The notes under the pieces: model-generated
Databases searched by the model: none
Told to the model about the DNA's origin: nothing
What the model saw: only the letters and a program-made list of their open reading frames with translations
In this document: positions 8,932 through 19,133 of the stretch, piece after piece
Position numbering within the stretch: position 1 is the stretch's first letter
How the letters are laid out: each line of letters begins with the position of its first letter
Translations under genes and position numbers: made by a program
Assembly (NCBI RefSeq): GCF_004794105.1
Contig: NZ_SRYR01000001.1
Span: 1,364,001-1,428,000, forward strand
Direction: 5' to 3'
Length of the DNA: 64,000 nucleotides
Source of the DNA: Clostridium sartagoforme
GTDB taxonomy: Bacteria > Bacillota > Clostridia > Clostridiales > Clostridiaceae

Positions 8932-11289
8932 TTACTTTAATATAGCTATAGTAACTCCATCTCCACCTTCACCATACTCTCCAAGTCTATAACTCTTTAC
9001 ATGAGGGTGTTTTTTTAGCATATTTGTAATAGCCTTTCTTAAAATCCCTGTACCTTTTCCATGAACTATAGTAACTTCTCCAAGGTTAGCAAGATAAGCT
9101 TCATCTAAATATTTATCAGTTTTAAAACAAGCTTCTTCTGCATCCATACCTCTTAAGTCAACCCTACTTTCAACTGCTTTTAAATTAAGCTTAAGTTCTC
9201 TTTTCTTCTTTTCTTTTTTATTGCTAGAACCTTTAACTAATCTTAAGTCCTTAAGTTTAACATTAATCTTCATTATTCCAGCTTCTACTTGTACTTCACC
9301 CTTATTATCAGGCATTGTTATTATTATTACATTTTGATTTAAAGACGGAAGATAAGCATCCATCCCTAAAGTTACTTTAGTTATAGCTTCCCCTTGATTT
9401 TCCTTTTCCTTATATAAATCTGATTCTTTCTTTTCTAAACTATCCTTAAGTTTCTTTCTTTCTTCCTCAAGTCTTGCTCTACCTCCTTGAGCTATACCAA
9501 GCTTTTCAAGCTCTCTCATAGCCTTAAGGATTTCATCTGCTTCATCCTTAGCCTTAGAAATTATTTCCTTAGCTTCTCTTCTAGCTTCACTGTAAGCTTT
9601 ATCTCTTACTTCATCTAGCTTCTTTAATTTTTCTTCATATTTCTTTTTAACTTCTTCAGCATCAATTTTTAACTTCTTAGCTTCTCTAGCGTCCCTATTA
9701 GCTAATATACTTTTTTCTTGTAAATCTCTAATTAAATCTTCAAACTTTAGATTTTCAGAAGAAATATTATTTTTTGCTTTATTTATTACCTCTTCTTTAA
9801 GTCCTAATCTTTTAGAAATTTCAAAGGCATTAGATTTACCAGGAACTCCAATTAGTAATCTATAAGTAGGTCTTAATGTCTCAACATCAAATTCTACTGA
9901 AGCATTTTCTATTCCTTCAGTTCTTAATGCATAACCTTTTAATTCACTATAGTGAGTAGTTGCTATTAACTTAGCTTTTCTTTCTCTTAATGAATCAAGT
10001 ATTGCAATTGCTAAAGCTGCACCTTCTACTGGATCTGTTCCTGAACCTATTTCATCAAATAATACTAATGATGAATCTGAGGCATTTTCCATTATTCGAA
10101 CTATATTAGTCATATGAGATGAAAAAGTTGAAAGTGATTGCTCAATACTTTGTTCATCACCTATATCTGCAAAAATTTCTTTAAAGAATCCTATACTTGA
10201 AGCATCTTTTGCTGGTATAAGTATCCCACTTAAAGCCATTAAATGTATTAATCCTACAGTCTTTAAAGTAACTGTTTTACCACCTGTATTAGGTCCTGTA
10301 ATCATAAGTGTATTAAATTCCTTGCCTAAATAAACATCAGAAGGAACTACAACCTTTGGATCAATAAGTGGATGTCTTCCTTGGATAATATCAAAACTTC
10401 TATCATCACTAACAGTAGGACATATTCCATTTATACTTGAACTATACTTAGCTTTAGCAAATATAAAATCTAGTTCTGTTAGTATCTTATAGTTACTTTC
10501 AATAGTATCTATTTCCTCATATACCTTATTGGATAATTCCATTAATATTCTTTCAATTTCAGCTTTTTCCTTAAGCTTTAATTCTTTAATTTCATTATTT
10601 AAGTTAACAAGGCTCATAGGTTCTATAAATAAGGTTGCTCCTGTTGAACTTTGATCATGAACAAGACCAGGAACTTGCCCCTTATATTCTGCTTTTACAG
10701 GCAATACATATCTATCACCTCTCATTGTATATAATGAGTCTTGAAGATATTTTGCATTTGACCTAACAATAGAATTAATCTTATCCCTTACAGAAGAGTT
10801 CTTTTCTTTTAAATTTCTTCTAATTGAACTTAAAGTAGAGCTAGCTCTATCACTTATTTCTTCTTCAGATACTATTGATATTTCAATAGTATCTTCAAGT
10901 TTCTTTAAAGGCGTAAGAATATCTATTAAGTCCTCTAATAATTCATGCGGCTTTTCATCATCTCTTCTATTTATATAATCTTTAAACCTTCTTGAAGCCT
11001 TAAGCATTCCACCCACTCTAAGTATTTGACTTATTGAAAGCATACCACCTTTTTTAGCTCTTTCAATACCTTCCTTTACATCAAAGAACCCCTCAAAAGG
11101 TGGATTGCTTTTAGTAATTAATAAATCTAAGGCTTCTTCAGTTTCTTTTAACTTCTTTTCTACTTCAAAAATAGTATCATATGGTGTTAAAGCAAATACA
11201 AGTTCCTTAGCACTACTGGTAATTGCATATTCACTAACTTTTTCTATTATTTTATTAAACTCTAATACTTTAAGACTTCTATCTTCCAT
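8932..11289 (-). CDS. mutS2: Endonuclease / ribosome-rescue ATPase MutS2
   Basis: 785 residues. An N-terminal helical lever/clamp region is followed by the MutS ATPase with Walker A TGPNTGGKTVTLKT (about 333-346) and Walker B LVLFDEIGSGTDP (about 410). A long charged coiled coil covers about 520-640. The C-terminal Smr nuclease domain carries VDLRGMDAEEA and the VTIVHGKGTGILR motif. MutS2 suppresses recombination and in Bacillus acts on collided ribosomes (RqcU). It lacks the mismatch-recognition domain of MutS1, as the family does. The ATG follows AAAGGAG. It is eleven bases downstream of the U32 peptidase gene, probably the same operon. Confidence 0.95.
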   Translation of the reverse strand: MEDRSLKVLEFNKIIEKVSEYAITSSAKELVFALTPYDTIFEVEKKLKETEEALDLLITKSNPPFEGFFDVKEGIERAKKGGMLSISQILRVGGMLKASRRFKDYINRRDDEKPHELLEDLIDILTPLKKLEDTIEISIVSEEEISDRASSTLSSIRRNLKEKNSSVRDKINSIVRSNAKYLQDSLYTMRGDRYVLPVKAEYKGQVPGLVHDQSSTGATLFIEPMSLVNLNNEIKELKLKEKAEIERILMELSNKVYEEIDTIESNYKILTELDFIFAKAKYSSSINGICPTVSDDRSFDIIQGRHPLIDPKVVVPSDVYLGKEFNTLMITGPNTGGKTVTLKTVGLIHLMALSGILIPAKDASSIGFFKEIFADIGDEQSIEQSLSTFSSHMTNIVRIMENASDSSLVLFDEIGSGTDPVEGAALAIAILDSLRERKAKLIATTHYSELKGYALRTEGIENASVEFDVETLRPTYRLLIGVPGKSNAFEISKRLGLKEEVINKAKNNISSENLKFEDLIRDLQEKSILANRDAREAKKLKIDAEEVKKKYEEKLKKLDEVRDKAYSEARREAKEIISKAKDEADEILKAMRELEKLGIAQGGRARLEEERKKLKDSLEKKESDLYKEKENQGEAITKVTLGMDAYLPSLNQNVIIITMPDNKGEVQVEAGIMKINVKLKDLRLVKGSSNKKEKKKRELKLNLKAVESRVDLRGMDAEEACFKTDKYLDEAYLANLGEVTIVHGKGTGILRKAITNMLKKHPHVKSYRLGEYGEGGDGVTIAILK

Positions 11290-11299
11290 CTTGTCTCCT

Positions 11300-13654
11300 T
11301 TACTCTATCCCTCTTCTATAATGCCCTTTAGTATATTCACTATTATTTATCTCTATTTCTTTATTAATCATTTTTATTACTTTTTTAACTTCTAAATAGC
11401 TTTCATCTCTAAATTCTACTCTAAATGAATTTATCCCAAGGCTTTTTAAATCATCCAATTCATCTATAAGATTTAATGGATATGGATTTATAATATAACT
11501 TCTACAGAAAATATCAGTCATAACTCTGAATTTTTCCTTCATTCTATCTACTAAAGTAAAACTATCCCTAGTACAAGCTAAATTACAATCCTTATTAGAG
11601 GATTTTTCTCCAAAAGTGCTACCTATTGGACAATATTCACTTATCATTAATTCTGTTTTTCCATAAATTAATCCTTGGACATTGCTTTTATTTCCCTTAA
11701 GTAAAGCCTTAATTTCCTTTCTATTAAGCTCCAAACTTAAAGTTGGAATATCAATTTCATTTTGATAAAACTTAAGAGCTTCTGAATTAATAATATTTAA
11801 TTTATAATCACCAATAATAAATAATTCTTTTTGATATCTTCTTATAATACCTGCATTAACAGTAATTAATCCTTTAATACTACCTTTTAATTTTTCAATA
11901 ATATTGATAACTTTATCAAATTCACTTTTTATTATATTAGGCAGTTTTAAATAAAAGTTTATATTATTATTTTTATTTGCTTCATCTATTAAATCTTGCA
12001 TTTTAACAGCATTTCTATCTCTATTAAAAATATCAACTGCTATATTATTTATACCTTCCTCTATTAATGCTTTTAATTGTTCTTTAGTAATACATTGATA
12101 TAACATATCTATATTATCTTTACTTTTAATATCTTGTGATTCTATTTTATTTTTATTAGGTCTTTTTCTTCTATAAGATTTTGTTATAGATTTTTGCAGA
12201 CCTTCTAAAGCTTCTCTTCTTAAGTTATTTAGATCACTAATTCTAATAAATCCATCTTCAAAATCAATAAATTCAACCTCATTAATTTTAAAAGCTAAAT
12301 CTTGTGATTTTAAAAGCCCTTCTATTACTCTTTCCTTTGTAAGTGGTTTCTTTTCAGCCTTTTCAACTATTTCACCTTTAAATACATAATCATTATCATT
12401 ATAATTTATATGTAATTCTAAAGCTTCTCCCACCTTAAATTTAACTTTGGCATTAACTAATATTTTTTTATTATAAGGTTTTAAAGAATCCTCAAGAGAT
12501 GAAAATAGCTTCTTATCTAATGACTTAAATATCTCATCTGATACTTTGTAATTAATAGGAAATATTTTTACCTTATTTCCTCTTTTTGCTTCCTTAACTT
12601 CTTTTCCTTTTAATAAAATCTTATTAATTGTAAAGCCAGTATCCTTAACTCTATATCCATCACCTAAAGCAATATCTTCTTTTAAGATTATCTCTCCATC
12701 TTTTAAAATATTCCCTAAAGGTACTCCTGTATTTCTTGGATGGTTGAAACTCATCATATCCTTACCTAAATTCTTTTTTAGATAAGCTGTTGAAAATCCA
12801 CCTCTATTAAATAATTGTAATAATTCTCTTTTACCAGAGCTTACATTATAATCAGTTTTATAAATTTCCTTTTCCACTGCTTTTTTATAATTATCTACTA
12901 CACCAGCTACATATTCAGGTCTTTTCATTCTACCTTCTATTTTTAATGAATAAGTACCAGAGTCTATAATATCTTTTATATTTTCAATAGTACAAGTATC
13001 CTTAGGACTTAAAAGATATGCCTTTTTCTCACCTGAATTATTTCCTTTTAATGTATATTCCATTCTACAAGGTTGAGCACATCTACCTCTATTTCCACTT
13101 CTACCACCTATCATAGAACTCATAAGACATTGACCTGAATAAGAAATACATAAAGCTCCATGAACAAATATTTCTGTTTCTATGCCTAATTCTTTTGATA
13201 TATACTTTATTTCTTCAAGTGAAAGCTCTCTAGATAATACTATTCTATGGAATCCTTTTTCCTTAAAGAATAATGCTCCTTCTCCATTATGAATAGTCAT
13301 TTGAGTTGATGCATGAATTTCAAAATCAGGATAATCTTCTCTTACTCTTTTAAATAGCCCTAAATCTTGAAGAATTATAGCATCTGCTCCTACCTCATAT
13401 AAAAACCCTACATATCTAACTGCTTCTTCTATTTCATTTTCCTTTAATATAGTATTTAATGTTACATAAACCTTAACACCATAGCTATGGGCATAATCAA
13501 TAGCCTTAATCATATTATCATTATCAAAGTTTGATGCATATGCTCTAGCAGAAAACTTACTTCCTCCTAGATAAACTGCATCTGCTCCTTTATTAATTGA
13601 AGCTATAAGACTTTCCATGCTCCCAGCTGGAGCTAAAATTTCTATTTTTTCCAT
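11300..13654 (-). CDS. Peptidase U32 family protein (RNA hydroxylation type)
   Basis: 784 residues. The N-terminal U32 TIM-barrel domain begins with KIEILAPAGSMESL and NKGADAVYLGG. The family cysteine signature appears as GNRGRCAQPCRMEY near 192-205. A DUF3656-type C-terminal extension ends with more cysteines (EYCPIGS..SNKDCNLACTRD). Although named as peptidases, characterised relatives (RlhA, TrhP) hydroxylate 23S rRNA or tRNA wobble uridine with an Fe-S cluster and prephenate. The length with DUF3656 is closest to RlhA-type proteins. The precise target is not readable. ATG after TAGGAG; between zapA and mutS2. Confidence 0.88.
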   Translation of the reverse strand: MEKIEILAPAGSMESLIASINKGADAVYLGGSKFSARAYASNFDNDNMIKAIDYAHSYGVKVYVTLNTILKENEIEEAVRYVGFLYEVGADAIILQDLGLFKRVREDYPDFEIHASTQMTIHNGEGALFFKEKGFHRIVLSRELSLEEIKYISKELGIETEIFVHGALCISYSGQCLMSSMIGGRSGNRGRCAQPCRMEYTLKGNNSGEKKAYLLSPKDTCTIENIKDIIDSGTYSLKIEGRMKRPEYVAGVVDNYKKAVEKEIYKTDYNVSSGKRELLQLFNRGGFSTAYLKKNLGKDMMSFNHPRNTGVPLGNILKDGEIILKEDIALGDGYRVKDTGFTINKILLKGKEVKEAKRGNKVKIFPINYKVSDEIFKSLDKKLFSSLEDSLKPYNKKILVNAKVKFKVGEALELHINYNDNDYVFKGEIVEKAEKKPLTKERVIEGLLKSQDLAFKINEVEFIDFEDGFIRISDLNNLRREALEGLQKSITKSYRRKRPNKNKIESQDIKSKDNIDMLYQCITKEQLKALIEEGINNIAVDIFNRDRNAVKMQDLIDEANKNNNINFYLKLPNIIKSEFDKVINIIEKLKGSIKGLITVNAGIIRRYQKELFIIGDYKLNIINSEALKFYQNEIDIPTLSLELNRKEIKALLKGNKSNVQGLIYGKTELMISEYCPIGSTFGEKSSNKDCNLACTRDSFTLVDRMKEKFRVMTDIFCRSYIINPYPLNLIDELDDLKSLGINSFRVEFRDESYLEVKKVIKMINKEIEINNSEYTKGHYRRGIE

Positions 13655-13712
13655 AAATACTTCTCCTAAACTTTTGTTTATTACTCTATAATTAATGTAT
13701 TTCTTCTAATCT

Positions 13713-14366
13713 CTATTTTAGTAAGGCATTACCCTTTCTTCTTTCACTTGCTAAATCTACTTGAGAATCTATTAGCTTCTTTTCTAAATCTAGAACCTTA
13801 TATCTATAGTTTTGAAGTTGGAATTTAGTTTCTTTATTCCTTACCTTTAAAGCCTCATTTTCATCTTTGCACTTCTTGTATGATTCTTCAAGTAATCTAC
13901 ATTCCTCATTTAACTTATTAAACTTATTGCTATAATCTTCATCTTTCTTTCCTAAGATTTCATTAGACTTCTTTAAATTTTCTACTTCATTAAAGTAATT
14001 TTCAAGTTCTTCCCTAAGAGTTAAGTTTTCTGATTTTAATACTTCTACCATCTTAGATAACTCATTATTACTTTCATATTCTTCCCTAACTTCATTTATT
14101 CTTTCCTTTAAAGTTGCATTTCTCTCTTCTAAAGATGAATTTTTCTTTATTAAGTTTTCTATTTCAATATCCGCTTTATATAGCTCGTCTGCTATATTAA
14201 TAGCTACTAAAGTTGCACCTGCAGTTGAACTAAGCTTTCTATTTTTACTCATAATATCCTTTACTTTTTCATCTACATACCTTGCAACCTCTAATAAATA
14301 CTCCTCTGATTCTCTACCCCTTAAATTATAATCCATACCATTTATATTAATAGTTACTACACTCAT
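13713..14366 (-). CDS. zapA: Cell-division protein ZapA with long coiled-coil tail
   Basis: 217 residues from the preferred ATG at 14366, which follows GAGGTG; an in-frame ATG at 14384 lacks such a site. Residues 1-85 match ZapA (VTININGMDYNLRG; ATLVAINIADELYKA), which bundles FtsZ filaments at the Z-ring. The remaining 130 residues are nearly continuous heptad-like coiled coil. Stand-alone ZapA is usually about 90-110 residues, so this is a long form. It follows pheST and precedes the U32 and mutS2 genes, a familiar clostridial order. Confidence 0.85.
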   Translation of the reverse strand: MSVVTININGMDYNLRGRESEEYLLEVARYVDEKVKDIMSKNRKLSSTAGATLVAINIADELYKADIEIENLIKKNSSLEERNATLKERINEVREEYESNNELSKMVEVLKSENLTLREELENYFNEVENLKKSNEILGKKDEDYSNKFNKLNEECRLLEESYKKCKDENEALKVRNKETKFQLQNYRYKVLDLEKKLIDSQVDLASERRKGNALLK

Positions 14367-14456
14367 AACACACCTCATTAACATAATATTATCCTAACTT
14401 AATTTTAACATAAAAACACTTCAGAATGTATATAAATTGCTATCTCTATAAAAGAA

Positions 14457-14515
14457 AAAGATGGGATTTATAAATAATTATCTTAAAAAATAAATATTTA
14501 TAAGTCTCCATCTTT
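14457..14515 (-). terminator. Long hairpin terminator in pheT-zapA spacer
   Basis: AAAGATGG pairs with CCATCTTT and TTATAAATA with TATTTATAA. On the minus strand TTTTTCTTTT follows the stem. It would terminate read-through from pheT before zapA. Confidence 0.65.
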
Positions 14516-14629
14516 AAATTAACTATATTTCATTTTTCCCTATAGCATAAGTACTCCAAAACCTACTAAGCAACATAAAATCGATTTATTCCCATAAGAC
14601 CAATTGTGATTCTAGGAATATAACATTAA

Positions 14630-14798
14630 GGTGCTGTCGCACAATGAAAAATTAAGAATGAATAATGAAAATTTAATGAAAAAACTCCCGAAGGAGTTTT
14701 GAAAAGAAGTTAATTTTAGTAATTCTGTAAGAATTACATCAATAATTCTTCATTTTTAATTTTTAACTCTTAATTTGGGCTGTTTGTGCGACAGCCCC
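14630..14798. repeat. 3'-end palindromic repeat, best-preserved copy
   Basis: A 169-bp element with ends GGTGCTGTCGCACAATGAAA and GGGCTGTTTGTGCGACAGCC. The outer arms are inverted over about 40 bases. The core has AAAACTCCCGAAGGAGTTTT (14681-14700) and AGTAATTCTGTAAGAATTAC. An extra half arm (AGTAATTCCGAAGGAATTAC..TTTTTCATTGTTAATTTT) continues to pheT. The minus-strand hairpin plus TTTTTTC can end pheT transcripts. Confidence 0.92.
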
Positions 14799-14856
14799 TT
14801 TAATTTTTAGTAATTCCGAAGGAATTACCTCCTTAATTTTTCATTGTTAATTTTAA

Positions 14857-17235
14857 TTATCTTAATGTTGCTCCTAGTTTGTGTTCAAGACTTCTTAAAA
14901 TCTTATCATGAACTTTATTTACATCATTATCTGTAAGAGTTTTCTTATCATCTCTATATGCTATTGCATAAGCAATACTCTTCTTACCTTCTGGTATTTG
15001 AGCTCCCTTATAAATATCAAATAATTGAACTTTCTCAACTAAAGCGCTACCTGCTCTTTTAATAGTTTCTTCTATTTCTTGAACTAATACTTCATCATCA
15101 ACAAGTAATGCAATATCTCTAGTTACTGCTGGGAACTTAGGTAATGCTTTATACTTCTTATTAGTCTTAGAATATTCAAATAAAATATCTAAGTTAAGTT
15201 CTGCTAAATAACATCCTGTTTCCACACCATAGTTTTCAGAAACATCAGGGTGTACCTCTCCTAAAACTCCAGCCTTTTTATTACCTATCATAATAGCTGC
15301 AGTTTTTCCTGGATGGTATGATGGATTATCACTTTCACGGGCAAACATAACTCTACTTAAACCTAATGCTTCTAGAGCATTTTCTACTACTCCCTTTAAA
15401 TCTAGATAATCACAATTACCATACATACCTATAGTTAAGATATTATTCTCAGTAGGAATAGCTGTTTCATCTTCTTTAGGAATATATACCTTTCCTATTT
15501 CAAATAATCTAGCATACTCATTGTTTCTTGAGTAGTTTCTTCCTAAACATTCCATCATTGAATGAATAGTAGTAGTTCTCATAACTGAATAGTCTTCACC
15601 TAAAGGATTTTTTATTTTAATAACATTTCTTAATTCACTATCTTCAGGAACATTGATTTTATCAAATACCTTTGGTGATACAAATGAATAACTTATTGAT
15701 TGATTTAATCCACTAGATACCATAGTGCTAACCATTAAATCTCTTAAAACTTCATTTTTATACTTAGGCTCTCTACCTGTAGAAGCACTATATATTGTTG
15801 TTGGTATTTTATCATATCCATAAATTCTTGCAACTTCTTCAGCTATATCTTCCTTAATTGCGATATCTACTCTGAATGTAGGTATTTTAATATCTAAATT
15901 ATCGCCATTAATTTCAGTTTTTAACTCTAAAGAATCAAGATATTTTTTCATATCTTCTTTAGCTATATCAGTTCCTAAGAATTTATTAATCCAATTAGAA
16001 TCTACAGTTATATTTCCTTCTTCCTTTTTAGAATTATATATATCTATAGTTCCTTCCATAACTTCGCCACAGCCAAGCTCACATATTAAAGCACAAGCTC
16101 TATTTATAGCTAATTCTGCAAGATTTGGATCTATATCTTTTTCAAATCTTGATGAACTTTCACTTCTTAAGTTAAGCTTCTTAGAATTTATTCTAATATT
16201 AGTTCCATCAAAATTTGCAGCTTCAAATATAACTTCTGTAGTATCATCTTGAATTTCTGAGTTTAATCCTCCCATAATTCCAGCTAAGCCTATAGATGTT
16301 TCATTATCTTTTATACATAAGAAGTTTGAATCTAAAGTTCTTTCTATGCCATCTAATGTAACGAATTTTTCTTCATCCTTAGCTCTATCTACTACTATTT
16401 TACCACTCTTTATTTCTCTTGCATCAAAGGCATGCATTGGTTCACCTATTTCAAGCATTACAAAGTTAGTTATATCTACGATATTATTAATAGGTCTAAC
16501 CCCTGCTTCTAATAGTCTTTCTTGCATCCAGCTTGGTGAAGGCATAACTTTAACATTTTTAACTCCTCTTGCCATATATCTTCTACATAAAGAGTCATTA
16601 ATTTCAACTTTTAATACATCATTAATATTTTCATTGCACTTTACTTCATAATTAAAGTTTGGCATTTTATAAGTAGTTCCAAGTGTTGCTGCTGTTTCTC
16701 TAGCCATACCTACCATACTTAAGCAATCAGGTCTATTAGATGTAATATCAAAGTCTAAAATTGATTTATTTAAGTTTAAATATTCCTTAATATCCATTCC
16801 TAAAGGTGCGTCTGTAGGAAGTATCATTAACCCATGAACTGGCTCATCACCAGCAATTCCAAGTTCTTCTTCAGAACAGAACATACCGTTAGAAACTACT
16901 CCTCTAAGTTTACCTTTCTTTATTTCACTTCCATCAGCTAATATTGATTTATGAAGAGCTACAGGTACTACATCTTGCTCTTTCATATTAGTTGCTGCAG
17001 TTACTATTTGAATATTTTCTTCTGATCCAATATTCACTTGACAAACCTTAAGTTTATCAGCATCAGGATGAGCTGTTATTTCAACGATCTTTCCTGTTAC
17101 TACATTTTTAATTACATCACCTTGAGTAATAACTTCTTCTAATGCAGAACCAGATAAAGTTAATCTATCTCCAAGGTCTTTTGCATCTATATTTATATCA
17201 ACATAATCTTTAAGCCAATTAAATGGTACTTTCAT
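14857..17235 (-). CDS. pheT: Phenylalanyl-tRNA synthetase beta subunit
   Basis: 792 residues. It has an N-terminal EMAP/OB tRNA-binding domain ([20 protein letters not shown] near 45-65), B3/B4 editing domains ([23 protein letters not shown]), B5, the core B6-B7 synthetase-like domain and a C-terminal ferredoxin-like anticodon-binding domain ([18 protein letters not shown]). With PheS it forms the alpha2-beta2 enzyme that charges tRNA-Phe and edits Tyr-tRNA-Phe. ATG after GAGGAGG, 19 bases after pheS. It is controlled through the upstream T-box. Confidence 0.97.
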   Translation of the reverse strand: MKVPFNWLKDYVDINIDAKDLGDRLTLSGSALEEVITQGDVIKNVVTGKIVEITAHPDADKLKVCQVNIGSEENIQIVTAATNMKEQDVVPVALHKSILADGSEIKKGKLRGVVSNGMFCSEEELGIAGDEPVHGLMILPTDAPLGMDIKEYLNLNKSILDFDITSNRPDCLSMVGMARETAATLGTTYKMPNFNYEVKCNENINDVLKVEINDSLCRRYMARGVKNVKVMPSPSWMQERLLEAGVRPINNIVDITNFVMLEIGEPMHAFDAREIKSGKIVVDRAKDEEKFVTLDGIERTLDSNFLCIKDNETSIGLAGIMGGLNSEIQDDTTEVIFEAANFDGTNIRINSKKLNLRSESSSRFEKDIDPNLAELAINRACALICELGCGEVMEGTIDIYNSKKEEGNITVDSNWINKFLGTDIAKEDMKKYLDSLELKTEINGDNLDIKIPTFRVDIAIKEDIAEEVARIYGYDKIPTTIYSASTGREPKYKNEVLRDLMVSTMVSSGLNQSISYSFVSPKVFDKINVPEDSELRNVIKIKNPLGEDYSVMRTTTIHSMMECLGRNYSRNNEYARLFEIGKVYIPKEDETAIPTENNILTIGMYGNCDYLDLKGVVENALEALGLSRVMFARESDNPSYHPGKTAAIMIGNKKAGVLGEVHPDVSENYGVETGCYLAELNLDILFEYSKTNKKYKALPKFPAVTRDIALLVDDEVLVQEIEETIKRAGSALVEKVQLFDIYKGAQIPEGKKSIAYAIAYRDDKKTLTDNDVNKVHDKILRSLEHKLGATLR

Positions 17236-17254
17236 ATCTTTTTCCTCCTCTTAA

Positions 17255-18274
17255 TTAAAATTGATTTAGGAATCTCATATCACTTTCATATAATAATCTG
17301 ATATCATCTATTCCATATTTAAGCATAACCATTCTGTCTACACCGAAACCAAAAGCAAATCCACTATATACTTCTGGATCGATACCACAATTTCTTAAAA
17401 CTTGAGGATGAACCATACCACAACCTAAAAGTTCAATCCAACCGCTTCCCTTACATACTTTACATCCTTTACCTTCACAAACGAAGCAAGTTGCATCCAT
17501 TTCAGCTGAAGGTTCAGTAAATGGGAAGTGATGTGGTCTAAACTTAGTTTTAACCTTATCTCCAAACATTTTCTTTGCAAATAATTCTAAAGTTCCCTTA
17601 AGATCTGCAAAAGTAACTCCTTTATCTATAACTAACCCTTCCATTTGATAGAATATAGGTGAGTGAGTTGCATCTACTGCATCTGATCTATAAACCTTTC
17701 CAGGTCCTATCATCTTAATTGGAGGAGCTTGATTTTCCATAACTCTAATTTGTACTGGAGAAGTTTGAGTTCTTAATACTAAATTATCATTTATATAAAA
17801 AGTATCTTGCTCACTTCTTGCAGGATGGTTTTTAGGTATATTTAAGGCTTCAAAGTTATAATAATCTAATTCTACTTCTGGTCCCTCTTCTATAGTGAAT
17901 CCCATAGATATAAATATATCCTTCATACTTTCTAAAGTTAAATCTAAAGGATGTCTCTTACCTACTATATTCTTTTTACCTGGCATAGAAATATCTATAA
18001 CTTCTGAAGCTAGCTTTTCATTTTTTTCCTTTTCCTTAATTGATAAAGCAATTTCTTCAATTCTTGCTTCTACTTCGCTTTTAACTTCATTAACAAGTTT
18101 ACCTACTATAGGTCTTTCTTCCTTAGATAGACCTCCCATACTTCTTAGGATAGTAGTTAATTCACCTTTTTTCCCCAAATACTTTACTCTAATTTCTTCT
18201 AACTTTGCACTATTATTAGCATTTGTTAATTCATTAAATGCATTTTCTTTAATAGAATTTAGCTTTTCTTGCAT
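17255..18274 (-). CDS. pheS: Phenylalanyl-tRNA synthetase alpha subunit
   Basis: 339 residues. An N-terminal coiled-coil arm binds tRNA. The class II catalytic core shows motif 2 around [20 protein letters not shown], the [16 protein letters not shown] motif, and motif 3 with [18 protein letters not shown]. Between them is a cysteine cluster ([17 protein letters not shown]) seen in many Gram-positive PheS proteins. ATG after AAGGAGG. The coding region is separated from its T-box terminator by 354 bases that contain a composite repeat. Confidence 0.97.
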   Translation of the reverse strand: MQEKLNSIKENAFNELTNANNSAKLEEIRVKYLGKKGELTTILRSMGGLSKEERPIVGKLVNEVKSEVEARIEEIALSIKEKEKNEKLASEVIDISMPGKKNIVGKRHPLDLTLESMKDIFISMGFTIEEGPEVELDYYNFEALNIPKNHPARSEQDTFYINDNLVLRTQTSPVQIRVMENQAPPIKMIGPGKVYRSDAVDATHSPIFYQMEGLVIDKGVTFADLKGTLELFAKKMFGDKVKTKFRPHHFPFTEPSAEMDATCFVCEGKGCKVCKGSGWIELLGCGMVHPQVLRNCGIDPEVYSGFAFGFGVDRMVMLKYGIDDIRLLYESDMRFLNQF

Positions 18275-18304
18275 ATTTCTTCCTCCTTTTTAATAATATA
18301 TATG

Positions 18305-18386
18305 TTTCAATAATTAATCTACATTTTAAGTGTCTATATTTTTTGACGCGAAAAATAATTAAAAGTGTAAATTACATTAATTGAAA
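18305..18386. repeat. A element copy 1 (TTTCAAT/ATTGAAA ends)
   Basis: An 82-bp element starting TTTCAATAATTAATCTAC and ending GTAAATTACATTAATTGAAA. Identical-length copies are at 27198-27279 and 51879-51960. Confidence 0.85.
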
Positions 18387-18406
18387 GCTTATATATATTT
18401 TAATTT

Positions 18407-18495
18407 TTATATAAGTTGATTCTGTATTTACTTAACTGAAGGTTTTTATATGAACTAATTTAATAAAATGTAAAAACTTTATTACAACTTATATA
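18407..18495. repeat. B element copy 3, fused to A element
   Basis: TATATAAGTTG at the left and AAAACTTTATTACAACTTATA at the right. It is inverted relative to the copies at 3740 and 4005. Together with the A element it forms a 191-bp composite (18305-18495) between the T-box and pheS. Confidence 0.85.
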
Positions 18496-18507
18496 CAAAT
18501 TCATGGG

Positions 18508-18526
18508 CTGTTTGTGCGTCAGCACC
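18508..18526. repeat. Solo end fragment of the palindromic repeat
   Basis: GGGCTGTTTGTGCGTCAGCAC matches the right end of the 14630-14798 element with little else around it. It is probably a remnant. Confidence 0.45.
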
Positions 18527-18629
18527 ATTTCTTGTGATACTTATTTTATTCCATAGGTTAAATCTTTAACTTTATAAAAAATATAAGCTATCTATAAGTG
18601 ATTTAATACTATATTTTCCTATAAAATAA

Positions 18630-18873
18630 AAAAACTCCGTCCCCCAACAAAGGGACGAAGTACCGCGTTACCACCCTAATTGATTATATACATAATCCAA
18701 TCTTAATTTAAATAACGGTAATACCGCTAGAAACTACTATAATTTCACTTCTAGGACTCCTGAGGGAACTTCAATATAAATTTCTATAAAATAGCTTTCA
18801 GTCTATGGCTATTTCTCCCTGAAAAGTCCTTTATATCTACTTTCTCATTCACAGTCTTTAGTTATTCAATTTA
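18630..18873 (-). promoter_or_regulatory. T-box leader controlling pheST (Phe)
   Basis: The minus-strand T-box core AGGGTGGTAACGCGG lies at 18662-18677. It is followed by the terminator GGTACTTCGTCCCTTT..GGGGGACGGAGT and a T run (18630-18660). Upstream are the stem I hallmarks GAAAGTAGATATAAAGGACT and AGGGAGAA. A TTC triplet at 18766-18768 (in GAAGTTCCC) fits the phenylalanine specifier. Uncharged tRNA-Phe would stabilise the antiterminator and allow pheST transcription. Confidence 0.92.
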
Positions 18874-18879
18874 CAATTA

Positions 18880-18908
18880 ATTATACAAATAAACTTAATT
18901 AATTTCAA
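18880..18908 (-). promoter_or_regulatory. Sigma-A promoter of pheS T-box transcript
   Basis: TTGAAA (18903-18908), 17 bases, TATAAT (18880-18885) on the minus strand. The -35 box touches the end of a B element. Confidence 0.7.
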
Positions 18909-19007
18909 TATATAAGTTGTAATAAAGTTTACTTTTAATTAAATTATACATATTATTAATTAATATTCAAGTAATAATCCAATTTTAAAGTGACTATTAC
19001 ACAAACA
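18908..19007. repeat. B element copy 4 with eroded right end
   Basis: TATATAAGTTGTAATAAAGTTT at the left matches copy 2 exactly. The right end keeps ATTACACAAACA but has lost CAACTTATATA. Confidence 0.7.
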
Positions 19008-19016
19008 GAGTAATTT

Positions 19017-19133
19017 AAAGGTAAAAGTTAAGAGTGAAAAATTAAAAACTAAGGAAAAAAACTCATAAATTAGTTTTAAAAACTTATTTTTCAAAAACTC
19101 CAGAGGAGTTTTATCATTAATTCTTCATTCTTA
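19017..19133. repeat. 3'-end palindromic repeat at the SpoU gene end
   Basis: The arms GTGAAAAATTAAAAACTAAGG and ATTCTTCATTCTTAATTATTC are inverted. The hairpin AAAACTCCAGAGGAGTTTT (19095-19112) with a minus-strand T run is the terminator. The right arm runs through the stop codon of the methyltransferase. Confidence 0.75.
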
